Source: Candidatus Altarchaeota archaeon (lineage in GTDB: Archaea > Altiarchaeota > Altiarchaeia > IMC4 > SCGC-AAA252-I15). Taken from it: a stretch of DNA of 45,683 nucleotides. The notes beneath the pieces were generated by a model. That model made no database searches. It was not told where the DNA came from and saw nothing but the letters and a program-made list of their open reading frames with translations. Shown here piece after piece: positions 7,561 through 15,651 of this stretch; the first letter of the stretch is position 1, and each line of letters opens with the position of its first letter. The stretch lies in assembly GCA_028712125.1 (NCBI GenBank), contig JAQTQS010000003.1, positions 1 to 45,683 on the forward strand, read 5' to 3'. The translations under genes were made by a program, and so were the position numbers.

Positions 7561-7977
7561 TTAACTTAGGATGAGCGTCACCCTAACGGGAGCGCCTTTC
7601 TGCAGTTCGCGCACCAGAGCCCTGTCGAAGTCGCATGCCGCCTTGCCGGCCTTTATCGCGAGCGTGCGGCCGTCTATGAAGCCGCTTTTACGCACGACCA
7701 AATCGGTGGGATGAGAGAGTATGAGATTTCTCGAGCCGGACGCCCTAATGACTTCCGAGAGGCCGTTGCATTCGACGCGTATTTCAAGCACTGCGTCATC
7801 ATCCTTCAGATGTCTCTTGAACTCTTCCGGGAGCTCTTCCATCGCCTTGTCGGCATCGACGGCTATGATGCAGTCCCCCCGGGGGGTTAGATGATTTTCC
7901 ATGGTGACTTCGAACGTGGTTCCGTGCTCGGACCGGACGTTCGGATGCCCGCGGGCGTTGATGACGAATTCCATCAT
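7561..7977 (-). CDS. DUF371 family protein
   Basis: A 138-aa protein that I place in the archaeal DUF371 family. The pattern is an early GHPNVRSEHGTTFEVT, then LTPRGDCIIAVDADKA, and a C-terminal half with IDGRTLAIKAGKAACDF. Members are small cytoplasmic proteins found almost only in archaea; the function is unknown. There are two consecutive start ATGs. The gene lies 17 nt after the aIF1A stop on the same strand, so the pair is probably one transcript from the divergent promoter at 8.35 kb. It converges on the ThDP enzyme with a 1-nt gap. Confidence 0.75.
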   Translation of the reverse strand: MMEFVINARGHPNVRSEHGTTFEVTMENHLTPRGDCIIAVDADKAMEELPEEFKRHLKDDDAVLEIRVECNGLSEVIRASGSRNLILSHPTDLVVRKSGFIDGRTLAIKAGKAACDFDRALVRELQKGAPVRVTLILS

Positions 7978-7994
7978 GAGAATAGAATAAAACC

Positions 7995-8336
7995 TTATAC
8001 AATCCCCTTCAGATAGCCCTTGCTCTCAAGCCAGCCGGACTGCTGGGGCGTGTAACGCCAGAGCACGTCGCCCTTCTTGGTGGCTTCCACAGTCCATGGC
8101 TCCAAAAGGACGATGTCGCCCTCCTTGATCCAGATGCGCCTCCTCACCTTCCCGGGAATCCTGCAAATCCGGGTAAACCCGTCAGTGGCTTTCACGCTCA
8201 TCCGCCGGTCGCCCAGAAGCTGCTCGACCTCGCCGAGAAGCTGCTTGCCCCTCGGCACGCGAACCCTGATAATCTCGGTGTCGCCCGACGTCTGGCCCCC
8301 GCGGGGCTTCTGGCCGTGCGGTCTTGGATGGTACAT
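7995..8336 (-). CDS. eif1a: Translation initiation factor aIF1A
   Basis: This factor binds the small ribosomal subunit and helps place the initiator tRNA. The 113-aa protein has the basic, Gly-rich N-terminal tail (HPRPHGQKPRGGQ) followed by an OB fold: IIRVRVPRGKQLLGEVEQLLG, then RICRIPGKVRRRIWIKEGDIVLLEPW. Length and order match archaeal aIF1A. The start is 5 nt from a perfect 11-bp inverted repeat that probably holds its TATA box, so the message is likely leaderless. Confidence 0.96.
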   Translation of the reverse strand: MYHPRPHGQKPRGGQTSGDTEIIRVRVPRGKQLLGEVEQLLGDRRMSVKATDGFTRICRIPGKVRRRIWIKEGDIVLLEPWTVEATKKGDVLWRYTPQQSGWLESKGYLKGIV

Positions 8337-8376
8337 GAGGTTTATTATTAAGGTTTAAGGCTTAATAATAAGATTT
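8337..8376. promoter_or_regulatory. Symmetric divergent promoter between aIF1A and hisI
   Basis: The 40-bp gap holds a perfect inverted repeat: TTATTATTAAG (8342-8352), an 8-nt spacer, then CTTAATAATAA (8361-8371). Each arm ends exactly 5 nt from the start codon on its side. A TATA box about 26 nt before each start would fall in the opposite arm on both strands. The arrangement therefore reads as one mirror-image promoter for two leaderless genes. Confidence 0.6.
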
Positions 8377-8781
8377 ATGGCCGACGGGAAGCTCGTATGG
8401 CGCGCGCTTAAAAAACGCTCGGTAGACGGCGTTAAGGGGCTGGTGCTGTCTGTCGCGCAGGATTATGAGTCCGGCGAGGTGCTCATGGCGGCGTTCATGG
8501 ACAGGCAGGCGTTTCTAAAGACGCTGGACACCGGCAGGGTGCACTATTACTCGACGTCGCGCCGCAGGGTATGGCTTAAAGGGGAGTCCTCGGGCAACAC
8601 ACAAAGGCTCAAGGCCTTGAAAGTGGACTGCGACGGCGACGCGCTGCTGGTCTTTGTCGCGCAGAAGGGCGGCGCATGCCATGACGGTTACAGAAGCTGC
8701 TTCTACAGGAAATTTTCAGGAGGCATGCTCGTAAAGGCGGGAAAGAGGGTATTTGACCCGGTCGAGGCGTACAAGAGATGA
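8377..8781 (+). CDS. hisI: Phosphoribosyl-AMP cyclohydrolase
   Basis: The enzyme opens the purine ring of phosphoribosyl-AMP, the third step of histidine synthesis. The 134-aa protein has the zinc-site cysteines C85 (VDCDGDALL), C101 and C108 (KGGACHDGYRSCFYRK), the Mg-binding aspartates D84, D86 and D88, and the signature HYYSTSRRRVWLKGESSGN. Length fits stand-alone archaeal HisI. The stop overlaps the hisE start by 4 nt (ATGA), so the two consecutive pathway enzymes are translationally coupled. No other his gene is in the window. Confidence 0.96.
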   Translation: MADGKLVWRALKKRSVDGVKGLVLSVAQDYESGEVLMAAFMDRQAFLKTLDTGRVHYYSTSRRRVWLKGESSGNTQRLKALKVDCDGDALLVFVAQKGGACHDGYRSCFYRKFSGGMLVKAGKRVFDPVEAYKR

Positions 8782-9059
8782 ACACCGACGTGCTTGAAAA
8801 ACTGTGGGCGACCATACAGGACAGGAAGAGGAGCCCTTCCAAGGAGTCTTACACCTGCAAGATGCTCGCAAACCCGGAAAAACTGGAGGGTAAGATACGC
8901 GAGGAATCAGGCGAGCTGATAAAGTCAAAAAAGGGAGACGGGAAAGACTCGACTCGATGGGAGGCCGCAGACTTAATCTACCATCTCATGGTATACCTCG
9001 CGGCCAAGGACGTGGAATTCGACGAAGTGCTCCTGGAACTCAAGAGAAGGATGAAGTAG
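8778..9059 (+). CDS. hisE: Phosphoribosyl-ATP pyrophosphatase
   Basis: The enzyme removes pyrophosphate from phosphoribosyl-ATP, the second step of histidine synthesis, giving the substrate of HisI just upstream. The 93-aa all-helical protein shows the MazG-like metal motif: KIREESGELI (E-E-x-x-E) and later WEAADLIYHL (E-x-x-D). The N-terminal SPSKESYTCKML matches the family's SYT segment. It overlaps hisI by 4 nt and converges on the secretion ATPase gene with a 12-nt gap. Confidence 0.95.
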   Translation: MNTDVLEKLWATIQDRKRSPSKESYTCKMLANPEKLEGKIREESGELIKSKKGDGKDSTRWEAADLIYHLMVYLAAKDVEFDEVLLELKRRMK

Positions 9060-9071
9060 GGCCTGCCCCTT

Positions 9072-10589
9072 TTAAGATTTGGCGGGCGGTATTGTAGGAG
9101 GGATGGCCGCGCCGCCTGTCCGGTTCCTTATGTCGTCTATGACGAGCTGCGGGTCGACGTGGTACTTGTGCAGCATGCTCACGACCTCGTCGTTCCCGGT
9201 TATGTTGTTGTTGACCATGTACTGCAGGACCTTCTCCCGGACGAGCAGCTCGGTCTGGATGCGCTTCTTCGGGATGTTGCACCGCTCGGCCAGCTTGTCG
9301 ATGAGCATCACCGGGAACTCGGTGCGCGATATCTTGTCCAGGTTCATGTTCCATGTGTAGATGTCGCCTATCTGGACGACCTCGCCCTCGATGCCGGATA
9401 TCTCGGACACCTGAGTCACACGGCGTATCATGCCCCTGCGGCGGTCGTATATCCGGTTCATGACGACTATGACGTTGATGAGCGGCATCATACGGAGAGG
9501 CACGGCCATCGGCTGGTCCAGCAGGCGCAGCGTCGTGTCCCGGGCGTTGTTAGCGTGGATGGTACCCATGCTCCCGCGCATGCCGATGTCCATCGCGACC
9601 ATCAATGTCTGCGCCTCCTCGCCCCTCACCTCCCCGACAATCACCCGGTCTGGACGCATGCGCAGCGCGTTCTTCAGCAGCATGTCCATGTCAAGCCGGG
9701 ACCTTGACGCCTCCAAAACGGACGGCATGGCCTCCATGGGCACCCAGTTGTCCATGAAGTCGAAATTAAGCTCGAGAGTGTCCTCGACAGTCACGATGCG
9801 CTCGGTCTGCGGTATGAACATGGCCAGCGCATTCATCAGCGTGGTCTTCCCGCTGCCCGCACCCCCAGAGACGAGCATGTTAATCGGGTGAATCCCCAGG
9901 CCCTCTATGCACAGCCACAGGAATGAGGCAAGCTCCGGGGTAAGGCTGCCTATCTTGATGAGGTCGATGACGTTGTATGGAACCTTCTTGAACTTTCTGA
10001 TGGTGATGGCCGGTCCGTAGGGGGCGGCCGGCTGGACTGCGATGTTCGCCCGGCTGCCGTCCGGCATCTGGGCGTCGAGCAATGGCGACGTTTCGCTTAT
10101 CTCCCGCTGGACGTAGTTCGAAAGCCACTTGATGATTGCCATAAGCGACTCCTTCTCCTCGAAGAGCAAATTGCTCTCGCACATCCCGTGCTTGCGGTGG
10201 ACGACGAAGATACGGCGTCCCACGCCGTTAATCATAATCTCCTCAAGCTGCTCGTCCCGCATCATCGGACCGATGCGGCCGTAGCCGAGGAACATGTTGT
10301 CCAGTATGTTTTCGATTATATATGTCTCGTTTGCGGGAGACACGCCCTTCTCCCTCAGCTGGGTTTCGAGATAGCTCTTGATGTACGCCTCTTTTTCGGA
10401 CGGCGACTGTATTGCGTCAACGCTCCTCATGAGGTCCTTGTAGTTCTTGACGACCGCGGAAGGATCCTTCAATATCAGCTTCTCAGACTCTGACATCTCC
10501 GGGTATATAAGCCTGTACTCCGGCAGTATGTCATGGCCACGGTGGACTATCTTGACGCTGTCGTAAGAATCGATTATTTCCTCGGCCAT
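9072..10589 (-). CDS. Type II/IV secretion system ATPase (TadA/CpaF/VirB11-like)
   Basis: A hexameric motor ATPase for assembly of type IV pilus-like or archaellum-like filaments. The C-terminal ATPase core shows Walker A (SGGAGSGKTTLMNA), the Asp box (TVEDTLELNF), Walker B (RVIVGEVRGEEA) and the His box (GTIHANN). The N-terminal half carries the helical domain and a PAS-like part. The track begins at a TTG at 10628; I prefer the ATG at 10589 (MAEEIIDSYDS), 4 nt after the +1 expected from a GTTTATTTACC box. About 505 aa, normal for the family. No TadC-like platform or pilin gene is adjacent, so the partner proteins must be elsewhere. Confidence 0.92.
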   Translation of the reverse strand: MAEEIIDSYDSVKIVHRGHDILPEYRLIYPEMSESEKLILKDPSAVVKNYKDLMRSVDAIQSPSEKEAYIKSYLETQLREKGVSPANETYIIENILDNMFLGYGRIGPMMRDEQLEEIMINGVGRRIFVVHRKHGMCESNLLFEEKESLMAIIKWLSNYVQREISETSPLLDAQMPDGSRANIAVQPAAPYGPAITIRKFKKVPYNVIDLIKIGSLTPELASFLWLCIEGLGIHPINMLVSGGAGSGKTTLMNALAMFIPQTERIVTVEDTLELNFDFMDNWVPMEAMPSVLEASRSRLDMDMLLKNALRMRPDRVIVGEVRGEEAQTLMVAMDIGMRGSMGTIHANNARDTTLRLLDQPMAVPLRMMPLINVIVVMNRIYDRRRGMIRRVTQVSEISGIEGEVVQIGDIYTWNMNLDKISRTEFPVMLIDKLAERCNIPKKRIQTELLVREKVLQYMVNNNITGNDEVVSMLHKYHVDPQLVIDDIRNRTGGAAIPPTIPPAKS

Positions 10590-10668
10590 CTTGCGTGTTA
10601 ATCTATCGAAAAACCGGTAAATAAACAAGCAGGATGGCGGGCAGCATGCGTTTATAGCGCGATGAATG

Positions 10669-11025
10669 CTATTTAAGGCCTGACTGCTGCGAGCCGATGA
10701 GCGCCTGCAGCTCCTTCTTCAGTTCGTCATAGCGCTCTGAAAGCTTCTTCTCCTGGCGCTCCATGACCTTCATGCGGGTGGCGTTCAGCTCCTTCTCCTC
10801 GTTGAGGGCCTTCTCGCTCTCTGCCTTGGAGGACTCTATGAGAAGCGCGCCGGCGGAACGGTATACCTTTTCCCCCCCGGCAAGCTTTGTCAGCTCCGAG
10901 AGCGCGTTGTCCACGTCGCTGCCGTGGGCCATCAGCTGCTGCTTCTGGAGGGAGGTAAGCTGAAGCTGCTGCTGGAGCGTCTGGAACTGCGCAAGCTTGT
11001 CCTGAACCTGTGGCGATAAGTCCAT
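10669..11025 (-). CDS. pfdB: Prefoldin beta subunit
   Basis: Prefoldin is a jellyfish-shaped hexamer that holds unfolded proteins for the group II chaperonin. The 118-aa protein has two long coiled-coil helices (PQVQDKLAQFQTLQQQLQ... and ...KALNEEKELNATRMKVMERQEKKLSERYDELKKEL) around a central hairpin (GGEKVYRSAGALLIE), as in the beta type. It sits in its usual archaeal place after Pcc1, 44 nt downstream. An alpha subunit is not in the window. Confidence 0.94.
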   Translation of the reverse strand: MDLSPQVQDKLAQFQTLQQQLQLTSLQKQQLMAHGSDVDNALSELTKLAGGEKVYRSAGALLIESSKAESEKALNEEKELNATRMKVMERQEKKLSERYDELKKELQALIGSQQSGLK

Positions 11026-11069
11026 CTCCTAAGCTATTGGAGTGCCGCAATAAAAACCGTCGCCGAAAT

Positions 11070-11309
11070 CTACTCTGAAAGCTGGCCGCACATGGCAATC
11101 CACTTCACGTAGGTGTTGACGGCGGCGCGCAGTGCGTGCAGGTCTGGCGCAGAAATCCTGAGGATGAGGAATTCGCCTTCGGCAGAGACGGTAGTCTTGG
11201 AGCGCTCGTGGCCGCCCTCTCCCGCCCCCGCGGACTCGGGCATGAGGCAGTCAGCAATGAGCCTGGACTTTTCTATGCCAAACGTGAATGACGCCTCGAA
11301 GACGTTCAT
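11070..11309 (-). CDS. pcc1: KEOPS complex subunit Pcc1
   Basis: Pcc1 is the dimerising subunit of KEOPS, which makes N6-threonylcarbamoyl-adenosine in tRNAs. The 79-aa protein has the small alpha/beta fold with ASFTFGIEKSRLIADCLMPE, a central strand pair (SKTTVSAEGEFLILRISA) and a C-terminal helix with LRAAVNTYVKWI. The ORF track calls a 121-aa ORF from 11435, but its first 42 codons are the rpoP gene in another frame. The true start is the ATG at 11309, which overlaps the rpoP stop as ATGA. Placement between rpoP and prefoldin beta is typical of archaea. Confidence 0.9.
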   Translation of the reverse strand: MNVFEASFTFGIEKSRLIADCLMPESAGAGEGGHERSKTTVSAEGEFLILRISAPDLHALRAAVNTYVKWIAMCGQLSE

Positions 11310-11455
11310 CTGGCGTAGACGGTCTTGGTTATCGGCGGCCTTTTTTTCACCCAGATGTTCGAACGCTTTTCCTTGCATTTGGTGCACTTCAGCTTGTTCT
11401 TCACAAGGTAGTCGTAATCCACCTCGTGGCCGCATTCAATACAGACGTAGGTCAT
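11306..11455 (-). CDS. rpoP: DNA-directed RNA polymerase subunit P (Rpo12)
   Basis: This 49-aa gene is not in the ORF track. Translation from the ATG at 11455 gives a protein with one zinc ribbon, CIECG...CTKCK, followed by a basic end (VKKRPPITKTVYAR), as in RpoP/Rpb12, the small zinc subunit of archaeal RNA polymerase. It overlaps the eL43 stop by 4 nt (ATGA) upstream and the pcc1 start by 4 nt (ATGA) downstream, so the three genes form a tight translationally coupled chain. The position between eL43 and Pcc1 is the standard archaeal one, which supports the call. Confidence 0.93.
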   Translation of the reverse strand: MTYVCIECGHEVDYDYLVKNKLKCTKCKEKRSNIWVKKRPPITKTVYAR

Positions 11456-11865
11456 TTTTCAGTGTCGGTGGCGTCTTCTACCGCCTCCGGTGATTCTATT
11501 TTGGGCTTCCTTTTCGCTTTGCGCTCGGCCGGCTGCTCTTCGGATTGCTCCTCAGAGCGCTCTTCAAGCTCTTCCTTGGCCGCCCTCTTGAATTTTGAGC
11601 GTTCGGTCTTCGCTTCATGGGCAACCTGCTCGACTGCCTTTTTCATGACGAACGGCGTGTATGCGCCGCCGGCGAACGAGAGTTTGCACGAGCAGCACAG
11701 CCATATGCCCGCAGCCTTCCTCTTGACGTGGGTCTTCCCGCACTTCGGGCAGTGCTTGGGCTTCTTCATCTCGTCCTCTATCTTCAGGGCTTCGTGCCTT
11801 ACCTTCCTACCGACGCGCGGGCCGTAGCGGCCCATGCTCCCGACTTTTTTAGTGTGGCTGTACAT
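11452..11865 (-). CDS. rpl37ae: Ribosomal protein eL43 (L37Ae) with long charged C-terminal tail
   Basis: Residues 1-80 are a complete large-subunit zinc-ribbon protein eL43. It starts with the basic TKKVGSMGRYGPRVGRKVRHEALKIE, followed by a ribbon with CPKCGKTHVKRKAAGIWLCCSCKLSFAGGAY and the end PFVMKKAVEQVA. Typical archaeal eL43 stops about here, at 70-95 aa. This protein runs on to 137 aa with a highly charged segment (repeats of EE, KRK and SEEQ), probably disordered. The tail overlaps the rpoP start. The ribosomal call is firm; the tail is unusual. Confidence 0.93.
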   Translation of the reverse strand: MYSHTKKVGSMGRYGPRVGRKVRHEALKIEDEMKKPKHCPKCGKTHVKRKAAGIWLCCSCKLSFAGGAYTPFVMKKAVEQVAHEAKTERSKFKRAAKEELEERSEEQSEEQPAERKAKRKPKIESPEAVEDATDTEK

Positions 11866-11909
11866 TCTGAAATGTTCTAATCAATAGGGAATTTGCGCAT
11901 AAAAACGGT

Positions 11910-12689
11910 CTACGCCCCCTCCACGAGCTTGCGCAGCTCTGCCGACTTTCTGAACGCGAGGTCGACCGCCTTCTCGATTTCTTCCATCTTGAGCGAGCCT
12001 GAGCCGCCCTTTTGCATTGCGTTCACCGTGTCGGTCGTCGTTACGGTGAGGCGCGTGTCCATCGCGTACTCCTCGTCGAGGCACGGGTCCAGGAGCATCC
12101 TGCCGGCAATCTTTGCGCTTGTGCAGGATATGGGAGTGCATCGCGTCGGAAGCTTCCCCTGGTACTCACCGCCTACAATCCTGCCTTCTTCGCACTTCGG
12201 CAGGCGGGCATTGAGCAGCGCCGTGACTGCCGCAAGCGTGGACGCGTCAAACAGGTTGCCGTCGTGGTCGAGCATGTGTATGTCGACGAAGACCGCCCAC
12301 ACCTTCTCGTCATCGATGGAAAGGCTGTCAAGGTCTATCATACCGGACTCGCGGATTCCGCGGTCGACGACGCGTGCGACCTCTATGGACTCCTCCCTCG
12401 GAGGGCCGATTTCAAAGTCGGGCGATGCTATCGGACGGAACTCGACGCTTGTCGAGAGGATGCCTGAATGAGGGCTGTCGGGATAAGGCGTGCCTACCTC
12501 GACGCTCACGCCCGCAAGCACCTTCGTGTTGCCAAGCTCCACATATGCCGAGCCGTCGGCCTTGCCTTCGACGTAATCCTTGGTTATCCTGACTGGCCGG
12601 AAGTCTTCGTCGCTTCGCGCATCCAGGCGCCTTCCCTCGCTTGTTATCTTTGTTACGTAATCCTTACGCAGGTAGTGTTCAATGTTCAT
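11910..12689 (-). CDS. rrp42: Exosome complex component Rrp42
   Basis: Rrp42 is the non-catalytic RNase PH-fold subunit of the archaeal exosome, pairing with Rrp41 in the hexameric RNA-degrading ring. The 259-aa protein shows the RNase PH-like start (EGRRLDARSDEDFRPVRITKDYVEGKADGSAYVELGNTKVLAGV) and the later VDIHMLDHDGNLFDASTLAAVTALL. The ORF track extends 26 codons upstream into rrp41. The ATG at 12689 (MNIEHYLRKDY) is right because GGAGG stands 7 nt before it. That ribosome site is also the last codons of rrp41. Confidence 0.96.
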   Translation of the reverse strand: MNIEHYLRKDYVTKITSEGRRLDARSDEDFRPVRITKDYVEGKADGSAYVELGNTKVLAGVSVEVGTPYPDSPHSGILSTSVEFRPIASPDFEIGPPREESIEVARVVDRGIRESGMIDLDSLSIDDEKVWAVFVDIHMLDHDGNLFDASTLAAVTALLNARLPKCEEGRIVGGEYQGKLPTRCTPISCTSAKIAGRMLLDPCLDEEYAMDTRLTVTTTDTVNAMQKGGSGSLKMEEIEKAVDLAFRKSAELRKLVEGA

Positions 12690-12690
12690 T

Positions 12691-13413
12691 TTAAATCCTC
12701 CCCCCGGCGCCTTCAAGTATCGCCTTTTTCTGGATCTCGTAGACCTGCATCGCGCCCTCGACCGCAAGGTTTAATGCCTTCGAGAATTCCTCCCGCGAGA
12801 GTTTGCCGTCCATCTGGAGCAGCACGACCTCCTTCCTTCGCGGTATGACCGCGACCGGCAGGTCGCTCTCGCCGAAATTGTCCTCCTCCTTCATCAGGTC
12901 GAGCACTATCTGGCCCTGCACCTTGCCTGCCGCGCACGCCGCGACCATGTCCTTCATCGGGATGCCGGCGTCGGCGAGCGCGAGGGATGCGGCCGTAAGG
13001 CCGACGCACCTTGTCCCGGCGTCAGCCTGCAGCACCTCGACGAAGATGTCTATCGTCGCGTTCGGGAACTTCTCGGCCAAAATGACGTTCTCCAGTGCTT
13101 CGGTAGAGACCTTGGATATCTCCATTGACCTCCGGTCCGGCCCGGGCTTCTTGCGGTCGTCCACCGAGAACGGCGCAAGGTTGTATATGCAACGGACCAT
13201 CGCGCGTGTAGGGTTCTGCATGAACTTCGGGTGAAGCTGCCTAGGCCCGTAAACGCCCGCAACGACCTTGTTCTTGCCCCATTCAACATACGCGGAGCCG
13301 CTGGCCCGCTTTAGCACGCCGGTCTTCATGGTTATCTTTCTCAGTTCGTCAGGTTTCCTTCCATCAAGCCGTTTACCATCCTTCATCAGCTCAATACCGT
13401 TCGTGTTCTTCAT
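12691..13413 (-). CDS. rrp41: Exosome complex component Rrp41 (catalytic)
   Basis: The catalytic RNase PH-fold subunit degrades RNA 3' to 5' with phosphate. The 240-aa protein contains the fold signatures [44 protein letters not shown] and the active-site region with acidic residues ([17 protein letters not shown]). It ends 1 nt from the rrp42 start. The annotated start overlaps the rrp4 end by 23 nt; an internal ATG ten codons in ([11 protein letters not shown]) would remove the overlap, and no ribosome site decides between them. Confidence 0.96.
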   Translation of the reverse strand: MKNTNGIELMKDGKRLDGRKPDELRKITMKTGVLKRASGSAYVEWGKNKVVAGVYGPRQLHPKFMQNPTRAMVRCIYNLAPFSVDDRKKPGPDRRSMEISKVSTEALENVILAEKFPNATIDIFVEVLQADAGTRCVGLTAASLALADAGIPMKDMVAACAAGKVQGQIVLDLMKEEDNFGESDLPVAVIPRRKEVVLLQMDGKLSREEFSKALNLAVEGAMQVYEIQKKAILEGAGGRI

Positions 13414-14161
13414 TTTTCATCAACTCGTGAACTTGATTCCTCCTTTCGTCGAGCAGCGCGCTGACCCGATCAGTCAGGCCGGGTATCTCCGCCTCCAGCT
13501 CTATCTTCTGAACTACCTCGGCCACTAGGACCGCCTGCTCGCCCTTGACCCCCCCCAGCCCGTTCTGGCCGGTCACTATCTTACAGCCTGTCTTTTCCTT
13601 TATCATGCTCAGCATGGACTGCTTTTTCCCGATAAGCCTCGGGATTCGCTTCGGGTTCATGGAGAGCATCATGCCGTCCGAAAGATTCCACGGACGCGTC
13701 AGGTTGGCGTTGTAGACCTCGTCGACCGAGAGCACCTTCGCGCTGATGATATCGCCTATCGCAAGCTTCACCTCTTCATGCGGCCCGTGGTCGTCGCGGA
13801 AATCGCGCCCGCGCATGGGAGGTCCGCGCCTTCCGCCGCCCCTCCGGTCCCGGCCGCCGTCGCGCCTCGGCCCTTCGGTCTCGTCCTTGCGAAGGAAGCA
13901 GCTGTATGCGGTGTTGATGTCGATGACCCAGCCTGCGCTGTTCGAGTCCGTGACGATTCCTATGACAGTGTCGTCGGCCTTCGGCGTGTAGCCGCCCCTT
14001 GCGGGTATGACTGTTATGCTCTCGCCGTCAATCCTTGCAAGCCCTTTGACGAGCGAGTAGACCTGGGAGCCTTCAGTGTAGCAGTTCATGTCGTGCCTTA
14101 CGTCTGCGCCCAAAAGCTGCCCCGGGGACACAATCTCCCTGTCTTTGACATGGAACATCAT
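13391..14161 (-). CDS. rrp4: Exosome RNA-binding cap subunit Rrp4 with Arg/Gly-rich insertion
   Basis: Rrp4 forms the RNA-entry cap of the exosome. The 256-aa protein has an N-terminal domain (about 1-60), an S1 domain that begins at [19 protein letters not shown], and a KH domain ([20 protein letters not shown], then [10 protein letters not shown]). A 39-residue insertion (about 91-129) rich in Arg, Gly and Asp ([12 protein letters not shown]) interrupts the S1 domain in a loop where usual Rrp4 is short. The ORF track starts 40 codons too early, inside the SBDS gene; the ATG at 14161, with a second at 14158, is taken as the start. Confidence 0.95.
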   Translation of the reverse strand: MMFHVKDREIVSPGQLLGADVRHDMNCYTEGSQVYSLVKGLARIDGESITVIPARGGYTPKADDTVIGIVTDSNSAGWVIDINTAYSCFLRKDETEGPRRDGGRDRRGGGRRGPPMRGRDFRDDHGPHEEVKLAIGDIISAKVLSVDEVYNANLTRPWNLSDGMMLSMNPKRIPRLIGKKQSMLSMIKEKTGCKIVTGQNGLGGVKGEQAVLVAEVVQKIELEAEIPGLTDRVSALLDERRNQVHELMKNEEHERY

Positions 14162-14163
14162 TT

Positions 14164-14856
14164 TTATTTCACAAGTTTCGTCTTTACTTCGCCGTGTGTG
14201 AGGCTGTTGAGCTTGTCGTACAGCTCGTCCTGCGAGCCGCCGGGTATCTCGACGAGGCAATACTGCTCGCCTCCGACCCACTCTTCCTTCTTGACCTCCC
14301 CGTACTCCCGAATCACGCCATGAAGCCTTGCGCTGTGGGCTGCGGGGATTTTAATCGCGACCTGCACCTTCTCGAACCTTATCGGTATCAGCGGCTGCAG
14401 CGCCTTTACTATCTTTTCAACCTGCTCGTTGGCGCTGCGGTCCAGCGTTACGTGGACCTTCGCCTCTTCCATCGCGCTTTCTATCCGCGCGGGCGGGTGG
14501 GGCGTCTTGGTCTGGGGGTTGATTGCGTTGCGCGCTATTATCGCGATAATCTGCTTCCTTCGCGCCTCAAGCATCAGCCGCTTCTGCTCCGTAGTCAGAT
14601 GCAGCTCGCCCTTCTTCAGGATGGCGTCGGCTATAACCGCGACATCCGACGAGTTGAAGACCTTCTTCAGGGACTCCTCGGACGCCCTATCGCCCGCCTT
14701 CGCGTCCTTGAAGACATCCTCCACCGCAAGAACATCCTTCAAACCGACCTTTTCGCCCTCCTTATAACGCAACGCCAAATCCGGGTCGACGTATATCTCG
14801 AACGTATGGCCGAATGTCTTTAGGACGGCGATGACGGCGTCATCCAGACTAACCAT
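14164..14856 (-). CDS. sdo1: SBDS-family ribosome maturation protein
   Basis: This is the archaeal homologue of Shwachman-Bodian-Diamond syndrome protein (yeast Sdo1), which frees the anti-association factor aIF6 from new large subunits. The 230-aa protein has all three domains. The first is the FYSH domain (through [37 protein letters not shown]). The second is a helical domain with [48 protein letters not shown]. The third is a ferredoxin-like domain. It lies between psmA and rrp4, its standard archaeal place, 2 nt before the rrp4 start. Confidence 0.95.
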   Translation of the reverse strand: MVSLDDAVIAVLKTFGHTFEIYVDPDLALRYKEGEKVGLKDVLAVEDVFKDAKAGDRASEESLKKVFNSSDVAVIADAILKKGELHLTTEQKRLMLEARRKQIIAIIARNAINPQTKTPHPPARIESAMEEAKVHVTLDRSANEQVEKIVKALQPLIPIRFEKVQVAIKIPAAHSARLHGVIREYGEVKKEEWVGGEQYCLVEIPGGSQDELYDKLNSLTHGEVKTKLVK

Positions 14857-14886
14857 TTTACAGGTGAATGCGTGAACGTGATGCGA

Positions 14887-15651
14887 TTATTTCTCGCCCT
14901 CTTCTTCCTTCGTCTTCTTGCGCTTGACCTCAAGCTCCTTCTTCAGGCCGTTGAGGGCTTCCCCTATCTCGCCGGTCGTGATTTTCTTGAACTTCTGCTT
15001 GGACTCGATGATAATCATGTCGATGTTCTCCTTCTTGAGCTTGCCCTCGGAAACGCTGTTCAGGCCGATTAGCGCAAGGTCCATCGCCTCCTTCCTGCCC
15101 ATGCCCTCCTTGTAGCGCTCCTCGAAGACCTTCTCGACGTCGCGCTTGCCCATGCCGATGGAAGTCGCGGTGTACTCGGTGAACGCTCCGCTCGGGTCCG
15201 TCTCGAAAAGGTGCGGCTCCTTGTTGAGGCCTGCTATGAGAAGTGCGGTGCCGAACGGCCGCGCGCCGCCGTACTGCGTGTAAGCCTGCTTTACGTCGCA
15301 AATCTGCTTTGTGATTTTGGCAACGCTTATCGGCTCGTTATACGCTATGCGGTTTCGCTGGGCCATGACGCGGGCATCCTCGATGAGCCTGCGGGCGTCT
15401 GCCACGAGGCCGGACGTCGCGACGGCTATATGCTCGTCTATCTGGAATATCTTCTCGATTGATTTCGGCACTATCAGCGGGGTGGCGACGTTCTTGTCCA
15501 CCGCGAGAAGAATGCCCTTGTCGTATGTGATGCCGACCGCGGGAGTGCCCCTTTTGACGGCTTCCCTTGCGTACTCTACCTGGAACAAGCGCCCGTCAGG
15601 ACTGAAAACCGTTATCGCCCGGTCATAGGCGGAAGGACCCTGTGGATACAT
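14887..15651 (-). CDS. psmA: Proteasome alpha subunit
   Basis: The alpha subunit forms the gated outer rings of the 20S proteasome. The 254-aa protein has the gate-forming N-terminal segment (SAYDRAITVFSPDGRLFQVEYAREAVKRGT), the fold core (GLVADARRLIEDARVMAQRNRI) and a conserved RPFGTALLIAG. It ends in a lysine-rich helix. The track starts at the ATG at 15660. I prefer the ATG at 15651: the CTTTTATATCC box near 15682 sets transcription to begin near 15656, and AAGGT lies 9 nt before the second ATG. First gene of the superoperon reading through SBDS, Rrp4, Rrp41, Rrp42, eL43, RpoP, Pcc1 and prefoldin. Confidence 0.96.
   Translation of the reverse strand: MYPQGPSAYDRAITVFSPDGRLFQVEYAREAVKRGTPAVGITYDKGILLAVDKNVATPLIVPKSIEKIFQIDEHIAVATSGLVADARRLIEDARVMAQRNRIAYNEPISVAKITKQICDVKQAYTQYGGARPFGTALLIAGLNKEPHLFETDPSGAFTEYTATSIGMGKRDVEKVFEERYKEGMGRKEAMDLALIGLNSVSEGKLKKENIDMIIIESKQKFKKITTGEIGEALNGLKKELEVKRKKTKEEEGEK

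Noticed and set aside
11070-11435. 121-aa ORF as one gene
   Set aside because: Its first 42 codons lie over the real rpoP gene in another frame. The true Pcc1 protein starts at 11309.
12012-12467. Plus-strand 151-aa ORF opposite rrp42
   Set aside because: It is an antisense shadow of a well-supported exosome gene, as are the many other long ORFs opposite the GC-rich genes.
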